Positions 8,127 through 17,284 are shown, numbered from the stretch's first letter. The stretch: 64,000 nucleotides of DNA from Sulfitobacter sp. S190 (GCF_025141935.1 NZ_CP081120.1:682001-746000); one strand, 5' to 3'. The notes: generated by a model not told the origin, from the letters alone. Made by a program: numbers and translations.

Positions 8127-8759
8127 ATGTCACACCAGATTCCGCCCCGCATCGTTCCGTCGTTTCTGCGACTTATGGCCATTCTATCGGTGCTCGGTAC
8201 CGTGGCGCTGTTGGTGGGGAATGTGTGGGGGTCCATCGCGGTGCCCAATCACGATTGGGTTGCCGATACGGTGAGCGATCTGGCGGCGGGACGCTACGAA
8301 ATCATTCAGGATGTCGCGCTTTACGGGTTCGGGGGCAGCATGGTCGCGCTGGCGCTTGCGGTTGCCCATCTGCATCCGGGCGGCTGGCAGTGGAGCGTGC
8401 TTTCCGTTCTTCTTATCCTGATTGCTCTGTGCATTGTCATCATCGGCGCGCGCAACGAATACGGTGACGGGGACAGCGAAGGAATCGTGATCCATATCTA
8501 CGTGGTTTACGCGATGGGCGCGCTCTACACCGCGGCCTTTGCACTGGCGTGGGTCGAAGGGGACAAGATCGGCCATGGCATGGGCAAAGCCTCGTTGATC
8601 TGCGGTCTGTTGTGGGTCTGTGGCGCGCCCATCTTCTTTGTGATGCCCACCGGGTACGACGGTGCATGGGAGCGCGGGTTGGGCGTGATCTGTGCGGTCT
8701 GGACCGTGTTGTTTGCGCGGGCGCTGTGGCGCAGTGCGCAGGTGCAGGCGGAGGGATAA
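8127..8759 (+). CDS. DUF998-like integral membrane protein
   Basis: The 210-aa protein has about six membrane helices (near residues 13-34, 63-83, 92-112, 125-145, 155-175, 182-200). The loop after helix 1, GSIAVPNHDWVADTVSDLAAGRYE, resembles the DUF998 family, whose members carry a conserved Ser-Asp-L segment after the first helix. Function is unknown. It lies 35 bp downstream of soxR on the same strand and could belong to the same transcript. Confidence 0.75.
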   Translation: MSHQIPPRIVPSFLRLMAILSVLGTVALLVGNVWGSIAVPNHDWVADTVSDLAAGRYEIIQDVALYGFGGSMVALALAVAHLHPGGWQWSVLSVLLILIALCIVIIGARNEYGDGDSEGIVIHIYVVYAMGALYTAAFALAWVEGDKIGHGMGKASLICGLLWVCGAPIFFVMPTGYDGAWERGLGVICAVWTVLFARALWRSAQVQAEG

Positions 8760-8912
8760 CCGGCTCAACTGACCGATAAACAGACATGAGCGCGGCTTGG
8801 CTGCAGATTCAGGCAGGCTGCGACGATTTTAACGCCCCGTCGTGATTGCAATGGGCTGCGGGCTTCGCTACCTCAGTTGAAACCAGAACAACACGCGAAG
8901 GGAGCGCCTGTT

Positions 8913-10565
8913 ATGGCCGAGATTGAACGCGAAGCGATGGAATACGACGTTGTGATCGTGGGCGCCGGGCCCGCTGGTCTGTCAGCCGCCATCCGGTTGA
9001 AACAGCTTGATCCCGATTGCAACGTGGTCGTTCTGGAAAAAGGCTCCGAAGTGGGCGCGCATATCCTTTCGGGTGCCGTGCTTGATCCCTGCGGCCTCGA
9101 TGCGCTGATCCCCGACTGGAAAGAAAAAGGCGCGCCGCTGAACGTACCGGTGGTCGAAGACAACTTTTATGCGCTGGGCGAGGCGGGCGAGGTCCGTATC
9201 CCGAACTGGCCGATGCCGAAGCTGATGAACAACCACGGCAATTACATCGTCTCGATGGGCAATGTGTGCCGCTGGATGGCCGAACAGGCCGAGGGAATGG
9301 GGGTCGAAATCTTCCCCGGCATGGCCTGCTCCGAGCTGGTCTATGGCGACAATGGCGAAGTCAAAGGCGTGGTTGCTGGTGTGTTCGGTCTGGAACAGGA
9401 CGGCAGCTATGGTCCCAACACCGAACCCGGCATGGAACTGCACGGCAAATACGTGTTCCTGTCCGAAGGTGTTCGCGGCAGCCTTTCGAAAGAGGTGATC
9501 GCGAAATACGAGCTCGACAAGGGCAAGGAGCCGCAGAAATACGGCATCGGGATGAAAGAAATCTGGGAGATCGACCCGGAGAAGCACCGCGAAGGTTCGG
9601 TTACCCACACAATGGGCTGGCCGCTCGAAAAGAAGGCCGGTGGTGGCTCCTTTATCTATCATCTCGAGAACAATCAGGTCTACGTCGGCTTTGTCGTGCA
9701 CCTGGGCTACAAGAACCCGCACGTGTTCCCCTACATGGAATTCCAGCAGTTCAAGCATCACCCGATGGTGGCAGAACTGCTCGAGGGCGGTAAACGCGTG
9801 GCATACGGCGCGCGGGCAATCACCGAAGGCGGCTATCAGTCGATGCCCAAACTGGTGGCACCCGGTGTCGCGCTGTTGGGATGCTCGGCGGGTATGGTCA
9901 ACGTGCCGCGGATCAAGGGCAACCACAACGCGATGCTGTCTGGCAAAGCTGCGGCCGAAGCCGCCTATGCCGCGATGCAGGAAGGCCGCTCTGGCGACGA
10001 GTTGCCGGATTACGAGAGTGACGTACGCGAAGGCGCAATCGGCAAGGACCTGTGGAAGGTGCGCAATGTAAAGCCGCTGTGGTCCAAGTGGGGCTTGTCG
10101 GCGTCGCTGGCGATCGGTGGTTTCGACATGTGGTGCAACGAGCTTTTCAATTTCTCGCTGCTGGGCACCATGCACCACGGCAAATCCGACGCCGAAGTCA
10201 CCGAACCCGCGGCCAAGCACAAGGTGATCGATTATCCCAAACCCGACGGAAAGCTTTCCTTCGACCGCTTGACCAATGTGGCCTTCAGCTTCACCAATCA
10301 CGAAGAAAGCCAGCCTGCGCACCTGCATCTGAAAGACCCCGATGTGCCGGTTCAGGTCAATCTCGAGAAATACGCAGGTCCGTCGGCGCGCTATTGTCCT
10401 GCGGGTGTCTATGAATTTGTGACCGAAGACGGCAAGGATCCGCGCTTTGTCATCAACTTCCAGAACTGCGTGCACTGCAAGACATGCGACATCAAAGACC
10501 CCAGCCAGAACATCGTCTGGACAACGCCCCAGGGCGGTGACGGTCCGAACTACCCGAACATGTGA
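8913..10565 (+). CDS. etfD: Electron transfer flavoprotein-ubiquinone oxidoreductase
   Basis: ETF-QO passes electrons from electron-transfer flavoprotein (fed by acyl-CoA and other dehydrogenases) to ubiquinone at the inner membrane. The 550-aa product has an N-terminal FAD site (VVIVGAGPAGLSAAIRL, near residues 13-30), a central domain with KEIWEIDPEKHREGSVTHT, and a C-terminal 4Fe-4S site made by Cys in RYCPAGVYEF and by C-x2-C-x2-C in NCVHCKTCDIKDP. I chose ATG 8913, preceded by GAAGGGAG, over an upstream in-frame TTG at 8877. The ETF subunits themselves are not in the window. Confidence 0.96.
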   Translation: MAEIEREAMEYDVVIVGAGPAGLSAAIRLKQLDPDCNVVVLEKGSEVGAHILSGAVLDPCGLDALIPDWKEKGAPLNVPVVEDNFYALGEAGEVRIPNWPMPKLMNNHGNYIVSMGNVCRWMAEQAEGMGVEIFPGMACSELVYGDNGEVKGVVAGVFGLEQDGSYGPNTEPGMELHGKYVFLSEGVRGSLSKEVIAKYELDKGKEPQKYGIGMKEIWEIDPEKHREGSVTHTMGWPLEKKAGGGSFIYHLENNQVYVGFVVHLGYKNPHVFPYMEFQQFKHHPMVAELLEGGKRVAYGARAITEGGYQSMPKLVAPGVALLGCSAGMVNVPRIKGNHNAMLSGKAAAEAAYAAMQEGRSGDELPDYESDVREGAIGKDLWKVRNVKPLWSKWGLSASLAIGGFDMWCNELFNFSLLGTMHHGKSDAEVTEPAAKHKVIDYPKPDGKLSFDRLTNVAFSFTNHEESQPAHLHLKDPDVPVQVNLEKYAGPSARYCPAGVYEFVTEDGKDPRFVINFQNCVHCKTCDIKDPSQNIVWTTPQGGDGPNYPNM

Positions 10566-10629
10566 TCAATTGTAGCAGTCCTTCGCCGATATCGGCGGGG
10601 GGATGCCATTGCGCGCTGGTGTGAAAATG

Positions 10630-10660
10630 ATAGCCTCTTGTTCAAGAAACGAGAGGCTAT
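10630..10660 (+). promoter_or_regulatory. Hairpin ending four bases before the TPR gene start and containing its ribosome site
   Basis: Bases 10630-10642 pair with 10648-10660 to give a 13-bp stem with one G-U pair and a 5-nt loop. The 3' arm contains GAGAGG (10651-10656), the only ribosome-binding sequence at proper distance from ATG 10665, and the stem is followed by TTTC. It could act as a terminator for etfD, or as a structure that masks the ribosome site of the TPR gene, or both. Confidence 0.65.
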
Positions 10661-10664
10661 TTTC

Positions 10665-12389
10665 ATGCGTCATGTCCTGTCTACCGTATTCGCGATCGTA
10701 TTGTGCGCGACCAGTGTCTGGATGACCCCCGGCACGGCAGATGCCAGTTCGTTGGCCGGATCGTATCTGGCGGGGCGGCACGCGTCGGTCCAAAGCGATT
10801 TTCAGGCCGCGTCCGACTATTACGGGCAGGCGATGGCGCGCGACCCGGGCAATGCCGACCTGATGGAGAGCGCCGTTCTGGCCTATCTTGCATTGGGCAA
10901 CATCAGGCAGGCGATCCCGCTGGCCAAGGCGATTACAGAAACCGGGGTGCGCAGTCAGGCGGCGCGGATGGTCATCACCGCCGGACTTGTTGACGAACAG
11001 GATTTCGAAACGCTCGCCGGCCGCGAAGTCGAAGATGACGGTATTGGCCCGTGGGTCGACGGTTTGATCAAGGGATGGGCCTATATCGGGATGGACGATG
11101 TCCCCGCGGCCGTGGCCCATTTCGACACTTTGGCACAGCAGCCGGGCATGAACGGATTTGTCAGCTACCACAAAGCGTTGGCGCTGGCGAGCGTGGGCGA
11201 TTTTGCCGGTGCCGAGGCGCTCTTTGAGGCCGACGCACCCGGTGCTGCGGCGCGGACCCGGCGCGGGATCATGGCGCACGCCGAAATCCTGTCGCAACTG
11301 GGCCGCAACGAAGACGCACTGCGCGAAATACGCGCCAATTTCGGCAATTCGACCGACCCCGAGCTCGATATCATGATCGCTGCACTCGAGGCCGGTGAGA
11401 CGCTCGAATTCACGCATGTGCCCAACGCCCGCGCGGGCATGGCCGAAGTGTTTTTCACCTTCGGCGCGGTGCTGCAGGCGGAACAGGCGGGTGACTACTA
11501 CACGCTGCTGTACACGCGGGTCGCCCGCTATTTGCGCCCATCTCACATGGATGCCCTGCTTCTTACGGCCGATCTGCTCGAAAATCTGGGTCAGTACAAA
11601 CTCGCGATCGCCGAATACCGCGCGGTCGCCGCGGATCATCCCGCTTATCACGCTGCCGAACTGGGGCGCGCCGCAGCTTTGCGCCGGATGGAAAAACCCG
11701 AACAGGCCATCGAGGTGCTCGAGCAGTTGACGCGCAGCCACGGCGATCTGGCGATTGTCCATTCCACGCTTGGCGATGTGCTGCGTGCCGAAGAGCGTTA
11801 CGCCGAGGCGATCGAGGCATATGACATTTCGCTTGATCTGACTGCACCGGATGTCAATTCGCGCTGGTTCCTGCACTATGTGCGCGGCATTTCGTTCGAG
11901 CGCAGTGGCGACAGCGACGCGGCAGAAACGGACTTCCGCGCGGCACTGGCCATCAATCCCAATCAACCGCAGGTCCTCAATTATCTTGGGTATTCACTGG
12001 TCGAACAGCAGCGCAAACTTGACGAAGCGTTGGAAATGATCGAGCGCGCCGTCGCTGCAAGTCCGGACAGCGGCTATATCGTCGACAGTCTGGGGTGGGT
12101 CTATTACCGGCTTGGCCGATACGAAGAAGCGGTCGACCAGATGGAGCGCGCGGTGGAACTGGAGGCGGTTGACCCGGTCGTCAACGATCATCTGGGCGAT
12201 GTGTATTGGGCCGTTGGCCGCTACCGCGAGGCCGAATTCCAGTGGAAACGGGCTCTGTCATTCCTCGAGTTCAACGGCACAGACACCGAAGCGGATCCCG
12301 ATCGCATCAGGCGCAAGCTCGAAGTCGGGCTGGATGCCGTTCTGGCCGAAGAAGGCGCAGAACCCTTGAAGGTCGCCAATGACGATTGA
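10665..12389 (+). CDS. Secreted tetratricopeptide-repeat protein
   Basis: The 574-aa protein has a signal peptide (MRHVLSTVFAIVLCATSVWM..., cleavage near residue 27) and then helical repeats throughout. Clear TPR units are seen in the second half, for example AIAEYRAVAADHPAYHAAE, YAEAIEAYDISLDLTAPD, AETDFRAALAINPNQPQVL and YEEAVDQMERAVELEAVDP. It is probably periplasmic or outer-membrane-attached and holds protein partners; no lipobox is present. The ATG at 10665 was chosen for the signal peptide and the GAGAGG site; an in-frame TTG at 10638 would lie inside the hairpin. Its last 11 bases overlap ispE. Confidence 0.88.
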   Translation: MRHVLSTVFAIVLCATSVWMTPGTADASSLAGSYLAGRHASVQSDFQAASDYYGQAMARDPGNADLMESAVLAYLALGNIRQAIPLAKAITETGVRSQAARMVITAGLVDEQDFETLAGREVEDDGIGPWVDGLIKGWAYIGMDDVPAAVAHFDTLAQQPGMNGFVSYHKALALASVGDFAGAEALFEADAPGAAARTRRGIMAHAEILSQLGRNEDALREIRANFGNSTDPELDIMIAALEAGETLEFTHVPNARAGMAEVFFTFGAVLQAEQAGDYYTLLYTRVARYLRPSHMDALLLTADLLENLGQYKLAIAEYRAVAADHPAYHAAELGRAAALRRMEKPEQAIEVLEQLTRSHGDLAIVHSTLGDVLRAEERYAEAIEAYDISLDLTAPDVNSRWFLHYVRGISFERSGDSDAAETDFRAALAINPNQPQVLNYLGYSLVEQQRKLDEALEMIERAVAASPDSGYIVDSLGWVYYRLGRYEEAVDQMERAVELEAVDPVVNDHLGDVYWAVGRYREAEFQWKRALSFLEFNGTDTEADPDRIRRKLEVGLDAVLAEEGAEPLKVANDD

Positions 12390-13179
12390 GGCTTTCGCGC
12401 CTGCCAAGATCAATCTGACACTGCATGTCAAAGGCCAACGGGCAGATGGCTATCATCTTCTTGACAGCCTCGTTGTGTTTGCAGATATCGGCGACACGTT
12501 GACCCTCACCCCCGCGGAGCGGATGTCTCTGACCGTTGATGGTCCGTTCGCGAAGGGCGTACCTTGCGATGCGCGTAATCTGGTCTGGCAGGCGGCTGTG
12601 CAGGCCGGATGGACGGGCCAAATAAAACTGACCAAAAATCTGCCGCACGGCGCGGGGATCGGTGGCGGATCGTCCGATGCGGCCGCCGTCCTGCGCAGCC
12701 TCGACCGCGGTGCGCGGGCGCTTGAGCTGGGCGCCGATGTGCCGGTGTGCCTATCGAACGGGCCGCAGCGCATGCAAGGCATCGGGGAAGTTCTGACGCC
12801 GATCGAAGGCCTGCCGGATGTGTGGCTTCTGCTGGTCAATCCGGGCGCGCATGTCCCGACGCCAGCGGTGTTCAGGGCGCTGCCGCGGAAGGACAACGCC
12901 CCTATGCCTGACACCATCCCGTCGTTTGCCGACGCCTTGTCGTTTGTCGACTGGTTGGCAGATCAGCGCAACGATATGCAGGCGGCTGCGGCCACATTTG
13001 TACCTGCCATTTCGGATGTGCTGGATACGTTGAACGACGCCTTGCTGCCCAGGATGTCGGGTTCGGGGGCCACATGCTTTGGTGTCTACGCGACAGCGGC
13101 CGGTGCGCAGGCGGCACAGGACCGTATCGCGAAAATGCACCCGGACTGGTGGGTCGCGCGCGGGCGCATGCTCCGGTAA
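12379..13179 (+). CDS. ispE: 4-diphosphocytidyl-2-C-methyl-D-erythritol kinase
   Basis: IspE phosphorylates CDP-methylerythritol in the non-mevalonate isoprenoid pathway. The 266-aa GHMP kinase shows APAKINLTLHVKGQRADGYH at residues 5-24, the ATP loop PHGAGIGGGSSDAAAV near residue 90, and the C-terminal glycine motif MSGSGATCFGVY. It starts inside the TPR gene (ATG 12379, 11-base overlap). The convergent polyprenyl synthase next door uses the isoprenoid units made by this pathway. Confidence 0.95.
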   Translation: MTIEAFAPAKINLTLHVKGQRADGYHLLDSLVVFADIGDTLTLTPAERMSLTVDGPFAKGVPCDARNLVWQAAVQAGWTGQIKLTKNLPHGAGIGGGSSDAAAVLRSLDRGARALELGADVPVCLSNGPQRMQGIGEVLTPIEGLPDVWLLLVNPGAHVPTPAVFRALPRKDNAPMPDTIPSFADALSFVDWLADQRNDMQAAAATFVPAISDVLDTLNDALLPRMSGSGATCFGVYATAAGAQAAQDRIAKMHPDWWVARGRMLR

Positions 13180-13182
13180 TAC

Positions 13183-14181
13183 TCAGGTGATGCGGCTGAC
13201 CACGTAGTCGGCGATGTCGATCAGCATATGCTTGATCTCGTGATCCGGGAGAGGCGCCAAAGCCGATTTCGCCGTTTCCGCCCACGCACGCGCGTCTTTT
13301 TCGGTGGCATTCAGGGTATCGTGCCGCTGCATCAATGCCAGCGCATGGTCGAGATCGCCGTCTTCCTGCTTGCCAAGCTCGATCGTCCGCTTCCAGAACG
13401 CGCGCTCTTCGTCATCGGCGCGTGCCACGGCTTTGATCACCGGCAGGGTCAGCTTGCGTTCCCGAAAATCATCTCCGATGTTCTTGCCGGTCGCGTTGGT
13501 CTGCCCGCGGTAATCCAGCAAATCGTCAACGATCTGGAAGGAGATACCCAACGCATCCCCGTAGTCGAAAAGGGCGCGCACGTGATCTTCGGGTGCATCG
13601 GCAATGACACCGCCCACTTCGGTCGCGGCAGAAAAAAGCGCCGCCGTCTTGCCCCGCACCACCTGCAGATAAACCGCCTCTGTCGTGGCCAGATTTTGTG
13701 CCGCAGTCAGCTGCAGAACCTCGCCCTCCGCAATTGTCGCGGCAGCGTTCGACAGGATCCGCATCACCCGCATGGACCCCGGTTCGGTCATCAACTGGAA
13801 GCTGCGTGCAAAGAGATAGTCGCCCACCAGAACGGATGACTGATTATCCCACAAAAGATTTGCAGTAGGCCTGCCACGCCGCTGTTGGCTTTCGTCGACC
13901 ACATCGTCGTGCAGCAAGGTCGCCGTATGGATGAATTCGACCGTGGCGGCCAGATGGACGTGATAGGGGCCGGTGTAGCCCGACAAACGTGCCGCGGCGA
14001 GTGTCAGCATGGGGCGCAGACGCTTGCCGCCCGCGTCAACCAGATGCGCTGTCACTTCCGGGATACGTGGGGCATGCTCCGACGCCATGCGCTCGCGGAT
14101 CAGCGCATTCACCGCCTGCAGGTCATCGTGAAGGGCCTCGGCCAGCCGATCATGAGGTTTTTGGCGTGTGTCCTGGCGCAT
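13183..14181 (-). CDS. ispB: Polyprenyl diphosphate synthase (octaprenyl-type)
   Basis: The 332-aa all-alpha prenyltransferase extends farnesyl diphosphate with IPP to make the side chain of ubiquinone. The two Asp-rich motifs that bind Mg-diphosphate are present: LLHDDVVDES near residue 85 and QIVDDLLDYRG near residue 215. GGKRLRPMLTLAAARL precedes them as in the family. Exact chain length (octa- or decaprenyl) cannot be read with confidence. I prefer ATG 14181 (MRQDTRQ); upstream in-frame starts exist at 14196 and 14214. Confidence 0.92.
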   Translation of the reverse strand: MRQDTRQKPHDRLAEALHDDLQAVNALIRERMASEHAPRIPEVTAHLVDAGGKRLRPMLTLAAARLSGYTGPYHVHLAATVEFIHTATLLHDDVVDESQQRRGRPTANLLWDNQSSVLVGDYLFARSFQLMTEPGSMRVMRILSNAAATIAEGEVLQLTAAQNLATTEAVYLQVVRGKTAALFSAATEVGGVIADAPEDHVRALFDYGDALGISFQIVDDLLDYRGQTNATGKNIGDDFRERKLTLPVIKAVARADDEERAFWKRTIELGKQEDGDLDHALALMQRHDTLNATEKDARAWAETAKSALAPLPDHEIKHMLIDIADYVVSRIT

Positions 14182-14237
14182 TGTCTTTATCCCCATGGGC
14201 GCTCGACATCTCAAACGCCCGTGCTTACATCACTGAT

Positions 14238-14453
14238 ATGAAGGAACTTTTGCGCAGCACTGATCCCACGATCATCGCATTTGCCTCTGCTCTCTTGCAA
14301 GGCGAGGATATAGCCTGCTTTCAGATGGACGTAAACATGAGCATACTCGAAGGCGGCATCGGGATATTCCCGCGCCGGTTGATGGTGCGTACCGATGATC
14401 TTGATGCGGCGCAGCGCGTGATGCGGGACAATGAAATCCCGCTCGGATTGTGA
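14238..14453 (+). CDS. DUF2007-type small protein
   Basis: The 71-aa product (MKELLRSTDPTIIAFASAL..., then FPRRLMVRTDDLDAAQRVM) fits the DUF2007 family of small, ferredoxin-fold-like proteins often labelled putative signal-transducing proteins. The start ATG 14238 gives the family N-terminus. The stop overlaps the GTG start of the downstream methyltransferase (GTGA), and the two are commonly adjacent in this group. It is divergent from the polyprenyl synthase, 56 bp away. Confidence 0.82.
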   Translation: MKELLRSTDPTIIAFASALLQGEDIACFQMDVNMSILEGGIGIFPRRLMVRTDDLDAAQRVMRDNEIPLGL

Positions 14454-15181
14454 CCCAGAGTGCGCTGACGCATGACGCCTTTCTGGGGGGTAAGCTGCAC
14501 TTGTGGCAGCGTCGCGATGGATACCGTGCAGGCGTGGATGCGGTGCTGCTTGCGGCGACAGTGACCGCGACTGCCGGTCAGTCGGTTCTGGAACTTGGTT
14601 GCGGTGTCGGTGCCGCGTCACTGTGTCTTGGGGCGCGCGTGGCCGGTCTGGACCTAATCGGCGTTGAGCGTGAAGAGACCTATGCCGCACTCGCCCGGCG
14701 CAACGGTTTGAACGCTGTTACCTGTGACTTCACGCAGATGCCGCTCGATCTTCGGCAGCGGCAGTTCGATCACGTGCTGGCCAATCCGCCCTACTACCGT
14801 CGGGATGCTTCTGTGGCCGCCCGTAACACCGCCCGCGAGGCGGCGCTTGGCGAGGATACGCCTTTGTCCGATTGGGTCACCACGGCCGCGCGCAGGCTTG
14901 CGCCGGGAGGGCACGCGCATTTTATCCACCGCGCCGAACGTTTGCCCGAGATACTTGGGGCTTTGCCCCATGATATGGGCACGATCAATGTCTTGCCGAT
15001 CGCGCCACGCGAAGGGCGCAAGGCCGAACTGGTCATTCTACGGGCGCGCAAGTCCGGTCGGGGAGATTTTACCCTGCATGCGCCACTGGTGATGCATGCG
15101 GGTGCTGCGCATCAGGACGGCGATAAGTATACGCCACGTGTCCGTGCAGTGCTGCGCGACGGTGCCCCGCTCACCTTTTAA
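14450..15181 (+). CDS. TrmN6-like SAM-dependent N6-adenine methyltransferase
   Basis: The 243-aa protein has the Rossmann SAM site VLELGCGVGAASLCLG near residue 45 and the catalytic NPPY motif (HVLANPPYYRRD near residue 105), which marks N6-adenine or amino-methyltransferases. The N-terminal FLGGKLHLWQRRDGYRAGVDAVLLAA is the signature of the YfiC/TrmN6 group that methylates A37 of tRNA1-Val. The target is inferred from family only. Start is GTG 14450, coupled to the DUF2007 gene. Confidence 0.85.
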   Translation: MTQSALTHDAFLGGKLHLWQRRDGYRAGVDAVLLAATVTATAGQSVLELGCGVGAASLCLGARVAGLDLIGVEREETYAALARRNGLNAVTCDFTQMPLDLRQRQFDHVLANPPYYRRDASVAARNTAREAALGEDTPLSDWVTTAARRLAPGGHAHFIHRAERLPEILGALPHDMGTINVLPIAPREGRKAELVILRARKSGRGDFTLHAPLVMHAGAAHQDGDKYTPRVRAVLRDGAPLTF

Positions 15182-15290
15182 TCCTTGGGTAACCATGGGG
15201 TCAGGAAAGCTGCCGATTTGCTGCTGTGCGGCGTGACTTTGGCGGCAGGTCATGCTTGTATGAAAATGCATTTTAACAACTGGAGGAAGT

Positions 15291-15455
15291 ATGTCCCTTA
15301 ACGCACATCTCGAGACGTTGAAGAAAAAGCACCATGACATGAGCGAAGCAATCGAAGCTGCACAACGCTCTCCGGCGACGGATGGTCTGGAACTGACCGA
15401 TATGAAGAAACAGAAGATGCGACTTAAGGAAGAAATTACGCGACTATCGGCGTAA
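15291..15455 (+). CDS. DUF465 (YdcH-like) small coiled-coil protein
   Basis: This 54-aa protein starts at ATG 15291 after a strong GGAGGA site. The sequence MSLNAHLETLKKKHHDM...DGLELTDMKKQKMRLKEEITRL is an antiparallel helical hairpin typical of DUF465, whose function is unknown. A second, longer DUF465 protein is encoded at 59718-59942. Its stop codon is directly next to the end of the convergent exporter gene. Confidence 0.85.
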   Translation: MSLNAHLETLKKKHHDMSEAIEAAQRSPATDGLELTDMKKQKMRLKEEITRLSA

Positions 15456-16322
15456 TCAATGACGTGAAAAGCTGGCGCGCGCTGCAATCAGCGCGCCGCC
15501 GGTGACCAGCAGCGTTGCCCACACCAGTGTTGTCGTGGCTGCTGCATATCCTGCCACCACCAATATCAGCGTAGACAGCAACGGCGCCGCATAAGAACTG
15601 GTGCCAAGCAGTTGTATGTCGCCGCGTTTGCAGCCGATGTCCCAGACGTAAAACGCAAGCCCGACAGGTCCAAGCCCTAGCCCGGCGATCGACAACCAGC
15701 CCCAGGCGCCCTGGGGCCAAACCGTCGTCTCCAGCGCCAAGTGCAATGGCAGGGACAGCGCGGCAGTGCCGAGGCAGAATATCGTGACGCTCGCGGTCGG
15801 TGCATTGCCGACAAGACGCGAAAGCACCGAGTAACTGGCCCAGGTAAAGGCGGCTAGCAGCGCCAGCGCATAACCCGGCATGTTCTGCGCGCTCAGGCCT
15901 GACCCGCCGCCGGAGATGATCAAAGCGGCACCGGCAAAGCCGAGAACCGCGCCGATAACATGCCCCGCACGCAGCCTTTCTCCCGGCAACAGGCTCGAAC
16001 CCACAACAATCAGTAGGGGCCAGAGGTACGCGATCAACCCTGCCTCGGCCGCGGGCGCCAGACGTAGTGCAGAGAAATAGAGCAGGTGATAGGCAAATAG
16101 TCCGAGTGTGCCAAACAGATAGACCCGTATCGGTACCGCACGCATCTGCGCCCAACTGCCCGTGGCGGTGGCCCAAACCAGACCGACCAATCCACCGATC
16201 CCGAAGCAAAGCGTGTTTAGCAACAAGGGCGGTGTCGGGACGGACCCGACGGTGAAGAGCGCCAGCAATGCCCACAGAAGGACGGCGATGAAACCAACGG
16301 CTGTGGCGGCGGTGCGGGTCAT
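15456..16322 (-). CDS. EamA/DMT-family exporter (YddG-like)
   Basis: The 288-aa membrane protein has ten hydrophobic helices in two EamA halves. TAATAVGFIAVLLWALLALF opens it, and the second half contains LLAAFTWASYSVLSRL and YVWDIGCKRGDIQLLGTSSY; the last resembles the aromatic amino-acid exporter YddG. The start ATG 16322 overlaps the stop of the LysR gene (ATGA), so the regulator and exporter are one operon. Export of amino acids or related metabolites is inferred. Confidence 0.85.
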   Translation of the reverse strand: MTRTAATAVGFIAVLLWALLALFTVGSVPTPPLLLNTLCFGIGGLVGLVWATATGSWAQMRAVPIRVYLFGTLGLFAYHLLYFSALRLAPAAEAGLIAYLWPLLIVVGSSLLPGERLRAGHVIGAVLGFAGAALIISGGGSGLSAQNMPGYALALLAAFTWASYSVLSRLVGNAPTASVTIFCLGTAALSLPLHLALETTVWPQGAWGWLSIAGLGLGPVGLAFYVWDIGCKRGDIQLLGTSSYAAPLLSTLILVVAGYAAATTTLVWATLLVTGGALIAARASFSRH

Positions 16323-17257
16323 GTTTCTGTCAACGGTACGATCCTGAGGCTGCGGGTGATATGGGCTGTCTTTTCGATCTCGTGCAACATCCAATCACGG
16401 AAGGATTTGATCTGGGGGCGATTTTCCCAGCCTTCGGGGCACAAAAACCTGAATCGGGCCCCCGTGCCAAGCGCAACGTCAAAAGGTGCCGCCAATCTGC
16501 CGTCGTCGATATCCTTGACCACCAGTGCCCGTCGCCCCAGCACCACACCGACACCTGCCAGCGCTGCATCCAATGCGTGATCGGCCTGCGAAAACCGTGG
16601 GCCGTTTGTTGGCGTGAAATCGATACCCATCTGTGCAAACCAGCGCGTCCAATCGACGGGCGGGTCAAGAAAGCTGATGGAATCGTCAAAGATGATTGGC
16701 GCATCCCGCAAGCTCTCTGCCGTTGGATAGCGGGCGGCAAGATCGGGCGTCATCACGGGCATGACCCATTCTTCCGCCAGAGGACAACTGTAAAGCCCCG
16801 GGTCGCTCCCCCGTCCAAATCGAATGGCGACATCGACGTTGTCGCGGGCAAAATCCATGCGTTGAAGGCTCGCGGCAAAGCGCAGTTCGATTTCTGGATG
16901 GGCTTGCGCAAATTCGAACAAACGGGGGGCCAGCCATTTCGAGGTAAATGCCGGTCCTGCGGTCACCGTGAGGGTCTGTGTATCAGTTGTGCGCTGCGCC
17001 GCGCGCCATGCGGCTGCCAGCAGTTGGAACCCTTCGGCTGCGCCTTGCGCCAAGGCCATGCCTGCGTCGGTCAACTCGACCTTGCGGTTGAGGCGGCGAA
17101 AGAGAGGCGCGCCCAAATGCTCTTCGAGCGATTTGATTTGAAACGACAGCGCGGCAGGCGTGACAGACAATTCAGCAGCGGCCATCGCAAAAGACATGTG
17201 ACGGGCGGCGGCATCAAAAGCGCGCAATGCGGTGAGCGGAGGCAGGCGGTTTGACAT
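16319..17257 (-). CDS. LysR-family transcriptional regulator, GcvA-like
   Basis: The 312-aa regulator has the N-terminal winged helix (LPPLTALRAFDAAARHMSF and AAELSVTPAALSFQIKSLE) and a substrate-binding domain with VDVAIRFGRGSDPGLYS, close to the GcvA branch. It is translationally coupled to the downstream DMT exporter, which is likely a target. The start codon at 17257 is only two bases from a 25-bp dyad, leaving no visible ribosome site, which suggests a leaderless or autoregulated message. Confidence 0.88.
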   Translation of the reverse strand: MSNRLPPLTALRAFDAAARHMSFAMAAAELSVTPAALSFQIKSLEEHLGAPLFRRLNRKVELTDAGMALAQGAAEGFQLLAAAWRAAQRTTDTQTLTVTAGPAFTSKWLAPRLFEFAQAHPEIELRFAASLQRMDFARDNVDVAIRFGRGSDPGLYSCPLAEEWVMPVMTPDLAARYPTAESLRDAPIIFDDSISFLDPPVDWTRWFAQMGIDFTPTNGPRFSQADHALDAALAGVGVVLGRRALVVKDIDDGRLAAPFDVALGTGARFRFLCPEGWENRPQIKSFRDWMLHEIEKTAHITRSLRIVPLTET

Positions 17258-17259
17258 GG

Positions 17260-17284
17260 CTCAGTTAAGTACATCTTAAGTGAG
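17260..17284. promoter_or_regulatory. 25-bp dyad before the LysR gene, also an exact CtrA-type TTAA-N7-TTAA site
   Basis: Two 10-bp arms, CTCAGTTAAG (17260-17269) and CTTAAGTGAG (17275-17284), are inverted repeats with one mismatch and a 5-bp spacer. The centre also reads TTAA-GTACATC-TTAA (17265-17279), an exact match to the CtrA consensus of alphaproteobacteria. A further TTAAG half-site lies at 17340-17344 before the small ORF. Either LysR autoregulation or CtrA control would fit. Confidence 0.6.

Noticed and set aside
8982..10475. A 497-codon open frame on the minus strand inside etfD
   Set aside because: Antisense shadow; the plus-strand ETF-QO is complete with both cofactor sites.
10584..10597. 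Self-complementary CGCCGATATCGGCG after etfD as a terminator
   Set aside because: It has no loop of usual size and no T run; the hairpin at 10630 is the better candidate.
10566..11966. A 466-codon open frame on the minus strand opposite the TPR gene
   Set aside because: No motifs; the TPR protein on the other strand has a signal peptide and repeats.
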